From: Metapseudomonas sp043392685
GTDB taxonomy: Bacteria > Pseudomonadota > Gammaproteobacteria > Pseudomonadales > Pseudomonadaceae
Length of the DNA stretch: 64,000 nt
NCBI GenBank assembly: GCA_043392685.1
Contig: JBHZGM010000004.1
Direction: 5' to 3' (one strand)
The notes under the pieces are model-generated. The model searched no databases and had not been told where the DNA came from. It saw nothing but the letters and a program-made list of their open reading frames with translations. Below are positions 10,282 through 19,634 of this stretch, piece by piece (the stretch's first letter is position 1; the number at the start of each line of letters is the position of its first letter). The translations under genes were made by a program, and so were the position numbers.

Positions 10282-10415
10282 TGGTGGGCTGAAGCGGAAC
10301 GCCGTCCGGCCCACCCTACGGTCTCTATTCATCCCTGTAGGGTGCGCCTTGCGCACCGATTACAAGGTCAGCCGACGCGCCGCGTCCAACTCCTGGTGCG
10401 CGCGGCGCACCCTAC
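10282..10415. repeat. Two palindromic repeats between convergent genes
   Basis: First, GGTGGGC / GCCCACC arms around 10282-10314. Second, a 12-bp perfect inverted repeat GTAGGGTGCGCC (10337-10348) / GGCGCACCCTAC (10404-10415). Both have the look of dispersed Pseudomonas intergenic palindromes, at a convergent gene junction. Confidence 0.65.
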
Positions 10416-10438
10416 GGTCAGACTCGCGGTACCGACTG

Positions 10439-10975
10439 CTACAGATCCCCCTCCTCCACCAGCCTCACGCTGTCGGCATCCAGGGCATAGGCGGCGTCGG
10501 CCAGGTCGTTGCTGACCTGCTCCACCTTGAGGGTGCCGTCCACCCAGATGGGCGCGTAGATGTCGTCGAGCTGGATGCCCGAGGGGTAGCGCACCAGCAC
10601 GATCTGGTTCGGTGGCGGCGGCGGAACGTGGATGCAGGCGCCCGGATAGGGCACCAGGAAGAACAGCGTGCTGCGGCCCTTGGCATCGTTTTCCAGCGGC
10701 ACCGGATAGCCGCCGATATGGATCTTCTTGCCATTGAACGCCGCCACCGTCTTCGCCGAATACATCACCGCCGGCAGGTCCTTGTCCTTCTGCCTCAGCC
10801 CGCCCTGCTGGCCGAAGGTGCCGTCGGCCTCGGGGCTGTCGTGGCTGATGTCCGGCATCTCCTCGAGGGCCTTGCGGTCCTCTGGCGGCATCAGTTCCAG
10901 CCAGTCGGTTTCGGGGAGCCCGGCGCGGGCGAGGGTGCAGCAGAACAGCAGGAGCAGGCAGGCGAGACGGCGCAT
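10439..10975 (-). CDS. DUF3299 domain secreted protein
   Basis: A 178-residue exported protein with a signal peptide (MRRLACLLLLFCCTLARA). The DUF3299 core is recognisable from GKKIHIGGYPVPLENDAKG, FFLVPYPGACIHVPPPPPNQIV and the acidic C-terminus. This family often sits near metal- or lipoprotein-export genes and its biochemical role is not established. I place the start at MRRLAC because it begins a clean signal peptide; an in-frame ATG 33 bases upstream would add a polar tail before it. Confidence 0.82.
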   Translation of the reverse strand: MRRLACLLLLFCCTLARAGLPETDWLELMPPEDRKALEEMPDISHDSPEADGTFGQQGGLRQKDKDLPAVMYSAKTVAAFNGKKIHIGGYPVPLENDAKGRSTLFFLVPYPGACIHVPPPPPNQIVLVRYPSGIQLDDIYAPIWVDGTLKVEQVSNDLADAAYALDADSVRLVEEGDL

Positions 10976-11067
10976 GGAAGGACTCTTCAACCCATGGGGC
11001 GGGAACATCAGGCGCCAAGACTAACCGCGCGAGAAGGCAGTTCCCAGCCCCACCGGGAAACGGTCGG

Positions 11068-11313
11068 CTACTTCTTCTTCACAATCCCGTAGATCACCAG
11101 CAGCACCACCGCGCCGACCACCGCGCCGATGAAGCCCGCTGCCTGCCCGGCCTGGTAGATGCCCAAGGCCTGGCCGCCATAGGTGGCCAGCAGCGAGCCA
11201 CCGATGCCGAGCAGGATCGTCATGATCCAGCCCATGCTGTCGTCGCCGGGTTTGATGAAACGTGCGATCAGACCAACGATCAGTCCGATGATGATGGTGC
11301 CGATGATGCCCAT
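11068..11313 (-). CDS. GlsB/YeaQ/YmgE-family stress membrane protein
   Basis: An 81-residue inner-membrane protein with three hydrophobic segments: MGIIGTIIIGLIVGLIARFI, WIMTILLGIGGSLLATYGG, and AAGFIGAVVGAVVLLVIYGIV. It has glycine-zipper spacing and a KKK tail. This is the transglycosylase-associated (YeaQ/YmgE) family, linked to general stress; no enzymatic activity is shown. GGAGGG lies 6 bases before the ATG. Confidence 0.9.
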   Translation of the reverse strand: MGIIGTIIIGLIVGLIARFIKPGDDSMGWIMTILLGIGGSLLATYGGQALGIYQAGQAAGFIGAVVGAVVLLVIYGIVKKK

Positions 11314-11380
11314 GACATGCCCTCCGATGGTAAGTGAGACATGCCTGAGCCTAGATGCAGCTGAGAATGCTTGCCATCGA

Positions 11381-11400
11381 CCGCCCCTGATGAGGGGCGG
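11381..11400. terminator. Hairpin between the GlsB-like gene and purK
   Basis: Perfect stem CCGCCCC / GGGGCGG with loop TGATGA, just past the purK stop on the minus strand. No T-run follows. Confidence 0.5.
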
Positions 11401-11412
11401 CCGGATGGGGCG

Positions 11413-12498
11413 TCAGGATTTGGCGATCAGCGCTTCCACCGCGGCGATCTGGCGATCGAGGGTGGCACGGTCCGCGCAGCGCAGGGTGGCGTGGCCCACC
11501 TTGCGGCCGGCCTTGAAGGCCTTGCCATAGTGGTGCAGGTGGCAGTCGTCGATGGCGATCACCTTGTCCACGGCCGGTACTTCACCGATGAAGTTGAGCA
11601 TCGCGCTCTCGCCCAGCTTGGCGGTGGAGCCCAGCGGCAGGCCGGCGACGGCACGCAGGTGGTTCTCGAACTGGCTGCACTCGGCGCCTTCGATGGTCCA
11701 GTGGCCGGAGTTATGCACGCGCGGGGCGATCTCGTTGGCCTTCAGGCCGCCGTCCACTTCGAAGAACTCGAAGGCCAGCACGCCGACGTAATCCAGGCTG
11801 GTCAGCACGCGGCCGACGTAATCCTCGGCCAGGGCCTGGAGCGGATGGTCGGTGCTGGCGATGGACAGGCGCAGGATGCCGTTCTCGTGGGTGTTGTGCA
11901 CCAGCGGGTAGAAACGGGTCTCGCCGTCGCGGGCACGCACAGCCACCAGCGAGACTTCGCCGGTGAAGGGCACGAAACCTTCGAGGATGCAGGGCACGCC
12001 GCCCAGTTCGGCGAAGGCGCCAGCCACATCTTCCGGCTTGCGCAGGACCTTCTGGCCCTTGCCGTCGTAGCCCAGGGTGCGGGTCTTGAGCACGGCCGGG
12101 AGACCGATGCTGGCAGCGGCAGCGTCGAGGTCGGCCTGGGACTGGATGTCGGCGAATGCCGGAGTGGGGATGCCGAGGTCCTTGAACAGGGACTTCTCGA
12201 ACCAGCGGTCGCGGGCGATGCGCAGGGCTTCGGCGCTCGGGTAGACCGGCACGAACTGCGAGAGGAAGGCCACGGTCTCGGCCGGCACGCTCTCGAACTC
12301 GAAGGTCACCAGGTCCACTTCATCGGCCAGCTGGCGCAGGTGGTCCTGGTCGCCGTAGTCGGCGCGGATGTGCTCGCCAAGCGCCTGGGCGCAGGCATCC
12401 GGCGCCGGATCGAGGAAGGCGAAGTTCATGCCCAGCGGGGTGCCCGCCAGGGCCATCATGCGGCCGAGCTGGCCGCCACCGATTACGCCGATCTTCAT
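11413..12498 (-). CDS. purK: N5-carboxyaminoimidazole ribonucleotide synthase PurK
   Basis: ATP-grasp enzyme that carboxylates AIR to N5-CAIR with bicarbonate and ATP in de novo purine synthesis. The 361-residue length is normal. Visible landmarks are MKIGVIGGGQLGRMMA (N-terminal Rossmann-like), VLKTRTLGYDGKGQ (ATP-binding loop), PCILEGFVPFTGEVS, and VNEIAP-type ANEIAPRVHNSGHW near the metal site. It follows purE with a 3-base gap and is the second gene of the purEK operon. Confidence 0.97.
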   Translation of the reverse strand: MKIGVIGGGQLGRMMALAGTPLGMNFAFLDPAPDACAQALGEHIRADYGDQDHLRQLADEVDLVTFEFESVPAETVAFLSQFVPVYPSAEALRIARDRWFEKSLFKDLGIPTPAFADIQSQADLDAAAASIGLPAVLKTRTLGYDGKGQKVLRKPEDVAGAFAELGGVPCILEGFVPFTGEVSLVAVRARDGETRFYPLVHNTHENGILRLSIASTDHPLQALAEDYVGRVLTSLDYVGVLAFEFFEVDGGLKANEIAPRVHNSGHWTIEGAECSQFENHLRAVAGLPLGSTAKLGESAMLNFIGEVPAVDKVIAIDDCHLHHYGKAFKAGRKVGHATLRCADRATLDRQIAAVEALIAKS

Positions 12499-12501
12499 GA
12501 C

Positions 12502-12993
12502 TCAGGCCTCACGCGGGTCCGGGTTGTCCAGGACCATGTCGGTCTGCTCGCGGCGGAAATCCTTCAGCGCCACGTGGTATTTCGGGTACTTGCCGCCGAG
12601 GATGCTGGCGGCCAGCAGGGCGGCGTTGATCGCACCGGCCTTGCCGATGGCCAGGGTGGCGACCGGGACGCCGGCGGGCATCTGCACGATGGAAAGCAGG
12701 GAGTCGACGCCCGAGAGCATGGACGACTGCACCGGCACGCCGAGTACCGGCAGGTGGGTCTTGGCGGCACACATGCCCGGCAGGTGGGCGGCACCGCCGG
12801 CACCGGCAATGATCACCTCGATGCCACGGCTTTCGGCCTCTTCGGCGTACTGGAACAGCAGGTCCGGGGTGCGGTGGGCGGATACCACCTTCACTTCATG
12901 GGGAATGCCCAGCTTGTCCAGCATGTCGGCGGTGTGGCTGAGGGTGCTCCAATCGGACTTGGAGCCCATGATCACGCCTACCAGTGCGCTCAT
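12502..12993 (-). CDS. purE: N5-CAIR mutase PurE
   Basis: Class I PurE, moving the carboxylate of N5-CAIR to carbon 4. The 163-residue product has VGVIMGSKSDWSTL at the N-terminus, VVSAHRTPD with the catalytic histidine, and IAGAGGAAHLPGM. It is first in purEK. A terminator-like hairpin lies only 38 bases upstream, inside what must be the leader if the TATACT box at 13113-13118 is the promoter. Confidence 0.97.
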   Translation of the reverse strand: MSALVGVIMGSKSDWSTLSHTADMLDKLGIPHEVKVVSAHRTPDLLFQYAEEAESRGIEVIIAGAGGAAHLPGMCAAKTHLPVLGVPVQSSMLSGVDSLLSIVQMPAGVPVATLAIGKAGAINAALLAASILGGKYPKYHVALKDFRREQTDMVLDNPDPREA

Positions 12994-13030
12994 CGTCGTG
13001 CCTCATCAAAGTGCGCCGGTTGGCGCGACC

Positions 13031-13118
13031 AAAAACAACAAGCCACGCAATGGCGTGGCTTGTCTGCGATGTAGGCCGGGCTGCGGGGCGCGCAACCGGC
13101 CGAAGGCCGCGCAGTATA
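13031..13118 (-). promoter_or_regulatory. purE leader: TATACT -10 box and terminator-like hairpin
   Basis: On the minus strand, GTTATACTGC supplies a good -10 (13113-13118). The predicted transcript then contains a perfect 11-bp stem (ACAAGCCACGC / GCGTGGCTTGT, 13038-13063) followed by a T-rich tail. The tail ends 38 bases before purE. It may end the upstream LysR transcript, act as an attenuator for purEK, or both. Confidence 0.55.
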
Positions 13119-13220
13119 ACGCAAAGCCGCAGCCGGCGTGCATTTGCCCTTACCACTCGTCCAGAGGTGGATGGACGCAACGTCCAGGTCCGGAAGGCCA
13201 ACGCCGGTGCGCAGCGGCAC

Positions 13221-14129
13221 TCAGCCCTCGCCGCCCACCCCACCTTCCAGCTTGCGCCACAGCAGACGTACCGCCGCCTTGCGCACCAGGGCGCAGCGGT
13301 ACAGGCGGATTTCCAGCGGCACATGCCACTGGCTCCCGCCACACACCACCAGATCACCACGGGCCAGTTCGGCCTGGGCGCTGAAACGCGGCACCCAGGC
13401 CACGCCCATGCCCTGCAGGGCCATGCTCTTCAGGCTGTCTGCCATGGCGGTTTCGTACACGGTGGTGGAGCGCAGCGCGCGCTGGCGCAGCAGGATGTTC
13501 ACCGAACGACCGAGAAAGGCACCGGCGCTGTAGGCCAGCAGCGGCACGCTCTGGCCGCTGTCCAGCTCGAAGAGCGGTTTGCCGCTGGCATCCACTGCGC
13601 ACACCGGCAGCATCTCGGTTCGCCCCAGGTGCATGGAGGGGAAGATTTCCGGGTCCATCTGCAGGGCCGCATCCGGGTCGTAGAAGGCCAGGATCAGGTC
13701 ACAGCCACCTTCGCGCAGCGAGTGCACGGCCTCGCCCACGTTGGTGGCGATAAGGCGGCTGGCGATGTTCAGGCCGTCGGCCCGCAGCCGCGAGATCCAC
13801 TGCGGGAAAAAGCCCAGCGCCAGGGAGTGGGCGGCAGCGAACTGCAGCACTTCACCCTGCTGGCCTTCCAGGTGATGCAGGTGACGCACCACCTCCCCCA
13901 GCTGGTCCACCATGCTGCGCGCGGTAACCAGGAACAACTGGCCCGACTCGGTCAGTTCCACCGGCGTGCGCGAGCGGTTGACCAGGGTCAGCCCCAGCGC
14001 TGCCTCCAGGCTGCGGATGCGCCGGCTGAAGGCCGGCTGGGTAACGAAGCGCCGCTCGGCGGCCTGGGAGAAGCTGCGGGTGTTGGCCAGGGCGACGAAG
14101 TCTTCCAGCCATTTGGTTTCCAGGTTCAT
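13221..14129 (-). CDS. LysR-family regulator divergent from aspA
   Basis: A 302-residue LTTR. The N-terminal winged helix is clear (FVALANTRSFSQAAERRFVTQPAFSRRIRSLEAALG), followed by the periplasmic-binding-protein-like effector domain. I start at MNLETKWL, which has GGAAGG at the right spacing; the frame runs 16 codons further up. It diverges from aspartate ammonia-lyase, so control of aspA is the simplest reading. LTTRs normally repress their own gene and activate the divergent one with a ligand. Confidence 0.9.
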   Translation of the reverse strand: MNLETKWLEDFVALANTRSFSQAAERRFVTQPAFSRRIRSLEAALGLTLVNRSRTPVELTESGQLFLVTARSMVDQLGEVVRHLHHLEGQQGEVLQFAAAHSLALGFFPQWISRLRADGLNIASRLIATNVGEAVHSLREGGCDLILAFYDPDAALQMDPEIFPSMHLGRTEMLPVCAVDASGKPLFELDSGQSVPLLAYSAGAFLGRSVNILLRQRALRSTTVYETAMADSLKSMALQGMGVAWVPRFSAQAELARGDLVVCGGSQWHVPLEIRLYRCALVRKAAVRLLWRKLEGGVGGEG

Positions 14130-14308
14130 CTGCGCCTTCCGTAATGCTCGATTTTGGTGCACACGTTCGCGACCCAATCCGCGTCACGCGGACATTATGC
14201 CGATTGTGCATGACATAGCGAATAACAGCATTGGCCGACAAACGGCTACAAGCCTAGATTATTGGGCATCGCGGCACTGGCCGTGCTCCCCCAGAGATGA
14301 ATCGCATC

Positions 14309-15733
<1,425 letters not shown>

Positions 15734-15780
15734 TCAGGCAAACGAACTCACCAGGAGGGGCCTCGCCCCTTCATCCTTCG

Positions 15781-15808
15781 AGGATGGCGCCCGCCATCCT
15801 TTTTTTTG
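15781..15808 (+). terminator. Rho-independent terminator of aspA
   Basis: Stem AGGATGGCG / CGCCATCCT directly followed by TTTTTTTT, about 50 bases past the aspA stop. Confidence 0.95.
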
Positions 15809-15849
15809 CCTGTGGAAAAGTGCTCCGGCGGCATCAGGCCTACCCCCTC

Positions 15850-16170
15850 GTAGGAGCGAGCTCTGCTCGCGAATGGCTCTTGTAGAAAAACTTCGCGAGC
15901 AAGCTCGCTCCTACATATCCACCAGCAGAGTTGAAACGGAGCACGCGAGCTGTCCGAGAGTCACCCCTCTACCTCTGGGAGAGGGGCCGGGGGTGAGGGA
16001 AGTTTGAGCCGGCACGGCGCTGCAATCCGATCTAATGGGACCGCTGCGCGGTCGTTGGCGAATGAATTCGCCCCCACAAGATGCACGTAACACCGGCACG
16101 CAGCCCTGTAGGAGCGAGCTCTGCTCGCGAAAGAGCCAGCACAAAGCTTCGCGAGCAAGCTCGCTCCTAC
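15850..16170. repeat. Cluster of Pseudomonas intergenic palindromes
   Basis: The region between aspA and the MocR gene is almost entirely repeats. Two copies of a GTAGGAGCGAGC...GCTCGCTCCTAC element (15850-15914 and 16108-16170) flank two others. One is a CCTCTGGGAGAGG hairpin (15963-16000). The other is a GACCGCTGCGCGGTC plus GGCGAATGAATTCGCC pair (16037-16076), which recurs at 19524-19565. The last element overlaps the MocR gene and provides its stop codon. Confidence 0.8.
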
Positions 16171-17630
16171 AGGTGCCACGCCTTGCGGAGGGTGCGGATC
16201 GCCTCGGCGATCTGCGCTTCCGCCACGGCGGCGAAGCCCAGCACCAGCCCGGCGCGGTTATCCACAGGCTCCAGGCTGTTTTCCAGCCAGTATTCGCTCA
16301 GGCCGTTCAGTTCCACCCCGGCCGCCCGGGCGCTGTCCACCAGCTCCCGCTCGCGGGCCAGGCTGTCCACCCGTACGCACAGGTGCAGGCCGGCATCCAC
16401 CGGCGGCATGGGCGCGCAGCCGGGAATGGGCTCGGGCCAGTCACGCAGCAGCGCATCGCGGCGGGCACGGGCGGCCAGGCGCATGCGCCGCACGTGGCGC
16501 TGGAAATGCCCGGCGGCGATGAACTCGGCCATCACCGCCTGGGTGCCGATCTCCGAGTGGCGCATATCCAGCGCGCGGCGCCGGGCGAAGGATTCCGCCA
16601 GGGCTGGCGGCAGCACCAGGTAGCCCAGGCGCAGCGCGGGGAAGGCGATCTTGCAGAAGGTGCCGACGTAGATCACCCGTCCCTGCCGATCCAGCGCGGC
16701 CAGGGGTGCCAGCGGAGTTCCGCTGTAGCGGTACTCGCCATCGTAATCGTCCTCGACTATCCAGCCGTCGCGGCGTTCGGCCCATTCCAGCAGTTCCAGG
16801 CGCCGCGCCAGGGACAGGGTCACGCCCGTGGGGTACTGGTGCGAAGGGGTGACGTAGGCGAGCCGGCAATCCTCCAGCCGCGCCAGGGCAGCACAGTCCA
16901 GACCGTCGTTATCCACAGGCACGCCGCACAGTTCGGCTCCGGCCACGGCGAAGGCATGGCCGGCGGCGCGATAGCCGGGATTCTCGATGGCCACGCGGTC
17001 GCCAGGCTGCACCAGCAACTGGGCGCAGAGGCTGATGGCTTGCTGGGCGCCGCAGGTGATCAGCACCTGCGCCGGCTCGCAGGAAAGCCCACGACTGCTG
17101 CGCAGGTAGGCGGCCACCAGTTCGCGCAGATTCCAGTCCCCTGCCGGGTCGCCATAGCCCAGACGCGCCGGCGATGGCTTGCGCCAGAAGCGAGCCTGCA
17201 GACGTGCCCAGGTTTCGAAGGGGAACAGATCGAAGGCCGGCACGCCGATGCGGAACGCCCGCGGCGCCCCCGTCACCGGCGGCGGCAGATGGTGTTCCCG
17301 CAGGCGCTGCAAGGCCGGGCCCGGCGCAGGCCCGGCTGGCGGCTGGGGCACGGGCCGCGCTGTGGATAACTCGGCCACGTAAGTGCCATCGCCCACCCGG
17401 CCTTCCACATAGCCTTCGGCGTAGAGCTGGTCGAAGGCGCGGGTCACGGTATTGCGGGAAATCCCCAGCAGCGCCGCCAGGTCACGGCTCGCCGGCAGGC
17501 GCGTGCGGCTGCCCAGGCGGCCATCGAGGATGCGTTCGCGCAGGGCCTGGTAGAGCTGGCGCGACAGGCCCTGGCCGGGGTCGAGGCGGATGCCGGAAAG
17601 GTCGACGGGAAGCGGTGGCGTGGCGGACAT
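16167..17630 (-). CDS. MocR-family regulator (GntR helix-turn-helix fused to aminotransferase domain)
   Basis: A 487-residue PLP-dependent regulator of the PdxR/GabR type. The GntR winged helix is at residues 20-85 (LYQALRERILDGRLGSRTRLPASRDLAALLGISRNTVTRAFDQL in pieces). The fold-type I aminotransferase domain follows, with VEDDYDGEYRY and the PLP lysine in GTFCKIAFPALRLGYLV. It diverges from paiB, with TGGCTCT direct repeats between. Two oddities are seen: its TAG stop lies in a REP-like repeat, and it holds three exact TTATCCACA boxes (16258, 16909, 17361). Confidence 0.92.
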   Translation of the reverse strand: MSATPPLPVDLSGIRLDPGQGLSRQLYQALRERILDGRLGSRTRLPASRDLAALLGISRNTVTRAFDQLYAEGYVEGRVGDGTYVAELSTARPVPQPPAGPAPGPALQRLREHHLPPPVTGAPRAFRIGVPAFDLFPFETWARLQARFWRKPSPARLGYGDPAGDWNLRELVAAYLRSSRGLSCEPAQVLITCGAQQAISLCAQLLVQPGDRVAIENPGYRAAGHAFAVAGAELCGVPVDNDGLDCAALARLEDCRLAYVTPSHQYPTGVTLSLARRLELLEWAERRDGWIVEDDYDGEYRYSGTPLAPLAALDRQGRVIYVGTFCKIAFPALRLGYLVLPPALAESFARRRALDMRHSEIGTQAVMAEFIAAGHFQRHVRRMRLAARARRDALLRDWPEPIPGCAPMPPVDAGLHLCVRVDSLARERELVDSARAAGVELNGLSEYWLENSLEPVDNRAGLVLGFAAVAEAQIAEAIRTLRKAWHL

Positions 17631-17645
17631 GCGCGGGCCTCGGAT

Positions 17646-17704
17646 TGGCTCTATCGAACTGGCAGTAAATGGCTCTTACGGTAGGCCAATATCCTGCCTA
17701 GCAT
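17646..17704 (+). promoter_or_regulatory. Divergent MocR/paiB control region
   Basis: Direct repeats TGGCTCT at 17646-17652 and 17670-17676 are 24 bp apart, and ATTGGC/GCCAAT forms an inverted pair across the region. A promoter for paiB can be read as TTACGG (17676-17681), a 17-bp spacer and TAGCAT (17699-17704). The second repeat touches the -35, as expected for MocR activation. Confidence 0.6.
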
Positions 17705-17731
17705 GAAGCCATTCCGCCAGGAGAAGCTTTC

Positions 17732-18364
17732 ATGTACGTCCCCTCCGCCTTCCGCCAGAACGACCTCGCCCAGCTCCACGCACAGATGCAGGCCACCGGC
17801 CTCGCCGTGCTGACCAGCGCCGGCAGCCATGGCCTGCTGGCCAGCCACCTGCCATTGCTGCTGGAGCCCGGTGAAGGGGAATACGGCACGCTCTATGGCC
17901 ACTTCGCCCGCGCCAATCCGCACTGGCGCGACCTCGCCGAAGGCGCCGAAGCGCTGGTGGTGTTCGCCGGCCCGGACGCCTACGTCACGCCGACCTGGTA
18001 TCCGGCCAAGGCGGAGCACGGCAAGGTCGTGCCCACCTGGAACTACATCGCCGTGCATGCCTGGGGCCAGGCCGAGGTGTTCGACGATCCCGAACGCCTG
18101 CTGCAACTCGTCAGCCGCCTTAGCGACCGCCACGAAGCCGGGCGCCCGCAACCCTGGGCGGTGAGTGATGCGCCCCGCGACTACCTGGACAGCATGCTCC
18201 GCGCCATCGTCGGCTTCGCCCTGCCCATCCGCCGCCTGGAAGGCAAATGGAAGCTCGGCCAGAACCGTTCCGCCGCCGACCAGGCTGGCGTTCGCGAGGG
18301 CCTGGCCGCATCCGCCAGCCCGCGCGAACGCGAACTGGCCGAGCGGATGTCCCTGATCGACTGA
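17732..18364 (+). CDS. FMN-binding PaiB-family protein
   Basis: A 210-residue flavin-reductase-like split-barrel protein of the PaiB family (named after a Bacillus transcriptional regulator). Motifs include MYVPSAFR, SHLPLLLEPGEG, GHFARANPHWRDL, YVTPTWYP, VPTWNYIAVHAWG and GFALPIRRLEGKWKLGQNR, the usual C-terminal signature. AGGAG precedes the ATG. It heads a PaiB-GNAT-GNAT operon with gaps of 20 and 12 bases. A polyamine or amine detoxification role is inferred from the PaiAB analogy only. Confidence 0.88.
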   Translation: MYVPSAFRQNDLAQLHAQMQATGLAVLTSAGSHGLLASHLPLLLEPGEGEYGTLYGHFARANPHWRDLAEGAEALVVFAGPDAYVTPTWYPAKAEHGKVVPTWNYIAVHAWGQAEVFDDPERLLQLVSRLSDRHEAGRPQPWAVSDAPRDYLDSMLRAIVGFALPIRRLEGKWKLGQNRSAADQAGVREGLAASASPRERELAERMSLID

Positions 18365-18384
18365 CCCCAGCAAGGAAGAACCCC

Positions 18385-18837
18385 ATGTCCGCCGTACCGT
18401 TTGAAATCCGCCCGGTCAGCGCCGCCGACCACACCGCCTGGCTACCCCTCTGGCAGGGCTACCAGCGCTTCTACAAGACCGAGATCGCCGAGGCCACCAG
18501 CGCCGTCACCTGGCAGCGCTTCCTCGATCCGGCAGAACCCATGCACGCGGCCCTGGCCTGGCGCAATGGCGAGGCCGTGGGCCTGGTGCACTTCATCTAT
18601 CACCGCAGTTGCTGGACGGTAGGCGACTACTGCTACCTGCAGGACCTGTACGTGGCCGAAGGCCTGCGCGGCGGCGGCATCGGCCGTCAGCTGATCGAAC
18701 ACGTCTATGCCGAGGCCCGCGCCGCCGGCGCCTCGCGGGTGCACTGGCTGACCCACGAAACCAATACCGACGCCATGCAGCTCTATGAGCGCATCGCCGA
18801 CCGCCCCGGCTTCGTCCAGTACCGCAAGATCCTCTGA
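18385..18837 (+). CDS. GNAT-family N-acetyltransferase
   Basis: A 150-residue GNAT enzyme. The acetyl-CoA loop is LYVAEGLRGGGIGRQLIEHVY (about residues 90-110), then a C-terminal VHWLTHETNTDAMQLYERI helix. AAGGAAG is 8 bases upstream of the ATG. It is second in the operon with the PaiB-like protein, which resembles the Bacillus paiA-paiB pairing; paiA encodes a spermine/spermidine acetyltransferase. Substrate cannot be told from sequence. Confidence 0.88.
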   Translation: MSAVPFEIRPVSAADHTAWLPLWQGYQRFYKTEIAEATSAVTWQRFLDPAEPMHAALAWRNGEAVGLVHFIYHRSCWTVGDYCYLQDLYVAEGLRGGGIGRQLIEHVYAEARAAGASRVHWLTHETNTDAMQLYERIADRPGFVQYRKIL

Positions 18838-18849
18838 CCGGAGAGCACC

Positions 18850-19518
18850 ATGACCGATCTCAGCCACTGGCAACCCCGCCCTGTTCCCGATCACAACTCC
18901 CTGCCGGGCCACTTCGTGCACCTGGAAGCACTGGACGCCGCGCGCCACGGCGATGACCTCTGGCACGCCCTGCAGGGCCCGGACCCGGCCCTGTGGGACT
19001 ATCTCCCCTACGGCCCCTTCGCCAACCGCGAACCCTTCGACGCCTGGCTGGCGGGCAACGCCGCGAGCCGCGATCCGCTCTTCTACACCGTGATCGACCA
19101 GGCCAGCGGCCGCGCCCTGGGGGTACTCAGCTACCTGCGCATCACCCCGAAGGACGGCGTCATCGAAATCGGCCACATCACCTTCGGCAAGGCCATGCAA
19201 CGTACGCCGGGTTCCACCGAGGCGGTCTGGCTGCTGGCCCGCCACGCCTTCGACGATCTCGGCTACCGCCGCCTGGAATGGAAGTGCAACGCGCAGAACG
19301 CCCGCTCCATGCGCGCCGCCGAGCGCCTGGGGTTCAGCTACGAAGGGCTGTTCCGCCAGCACATGATCGTCAAGGGCCAGAACCGCGACACCGCCTGGTT
19401 CTCCATCATCGACGGCGAATGGCCCAAATGCCGCGAGGCCTTCGAGCGCTGGCTGTCTGTGGATAACTTCGATGGGGAGGGGCAGCAGCGCCAATCGCTA
19501 GAAGGGTTCAGGCGTTGA
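18850..19518 (+). CDS. GNAT-family N-acetyltransferase (RimJ/RimL-like)
   Basis: A 222-residue acetyltransferase of the RimJ/RimL subgroup: LVHLEAL-type FVHLEALDAARHGDDL start, PKDGVIEIGHITFGKAMQ, EAVWLLARHAFDDLGYRRLEWKCNAQNARSMRAAERLGF. GGAGAG precedes the ATG by 5 bases. It is last in the PaiB operon. The C-terminal tail after SVDNFDG is low in conservation and carries an exact TGTGGATAA box (19458-19466). Confidence 0.87.
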   Translation: MTDLSHWQPRPVPDHNSLPGHFVHLEALDAARHGDDLWHALQGPDPALWDYLPYGPFANREPFDAWLAGNAASRDPLFYTVIDQASGRALGVLSYLRITPKDGVIEIGHITFGKAMQRTPGSTEAVWLLARHAFDDLGYRRLEWKCNAQNARSMRAAERLGFSYEGLFRQHMIVKGQNRDTAWFSIIDGEWPKCREAFERWLSVDNFDGEGQQRQSLEGFRR

Positions 19519-19523
19519 GCCAG

Positions 19524-19565
19524 GGGACCGCTGCGCGGTCCTTTCGCGACTGAAGTCGCCCCCAC
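19524..19565. repeat. GACCGCTGCGCGGTC intergenic repeat
   Basis: Second copy of the GGGACCGCTGCGCGGTC plus GCGAC...GTCGCC motif seen at 16037-16076, located between convergent genes. A related GGGGCGAATTTATTCGC stretch follows near 19590. Confidence 0.6.
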
Positions 19566-19634
19566 AGGGTAGGAGCCGCCTTTTCTATGGGGGCGAATTT
19601 ATTCGCGATGCAGGCCGCAGGCCTGCCCAACCCC

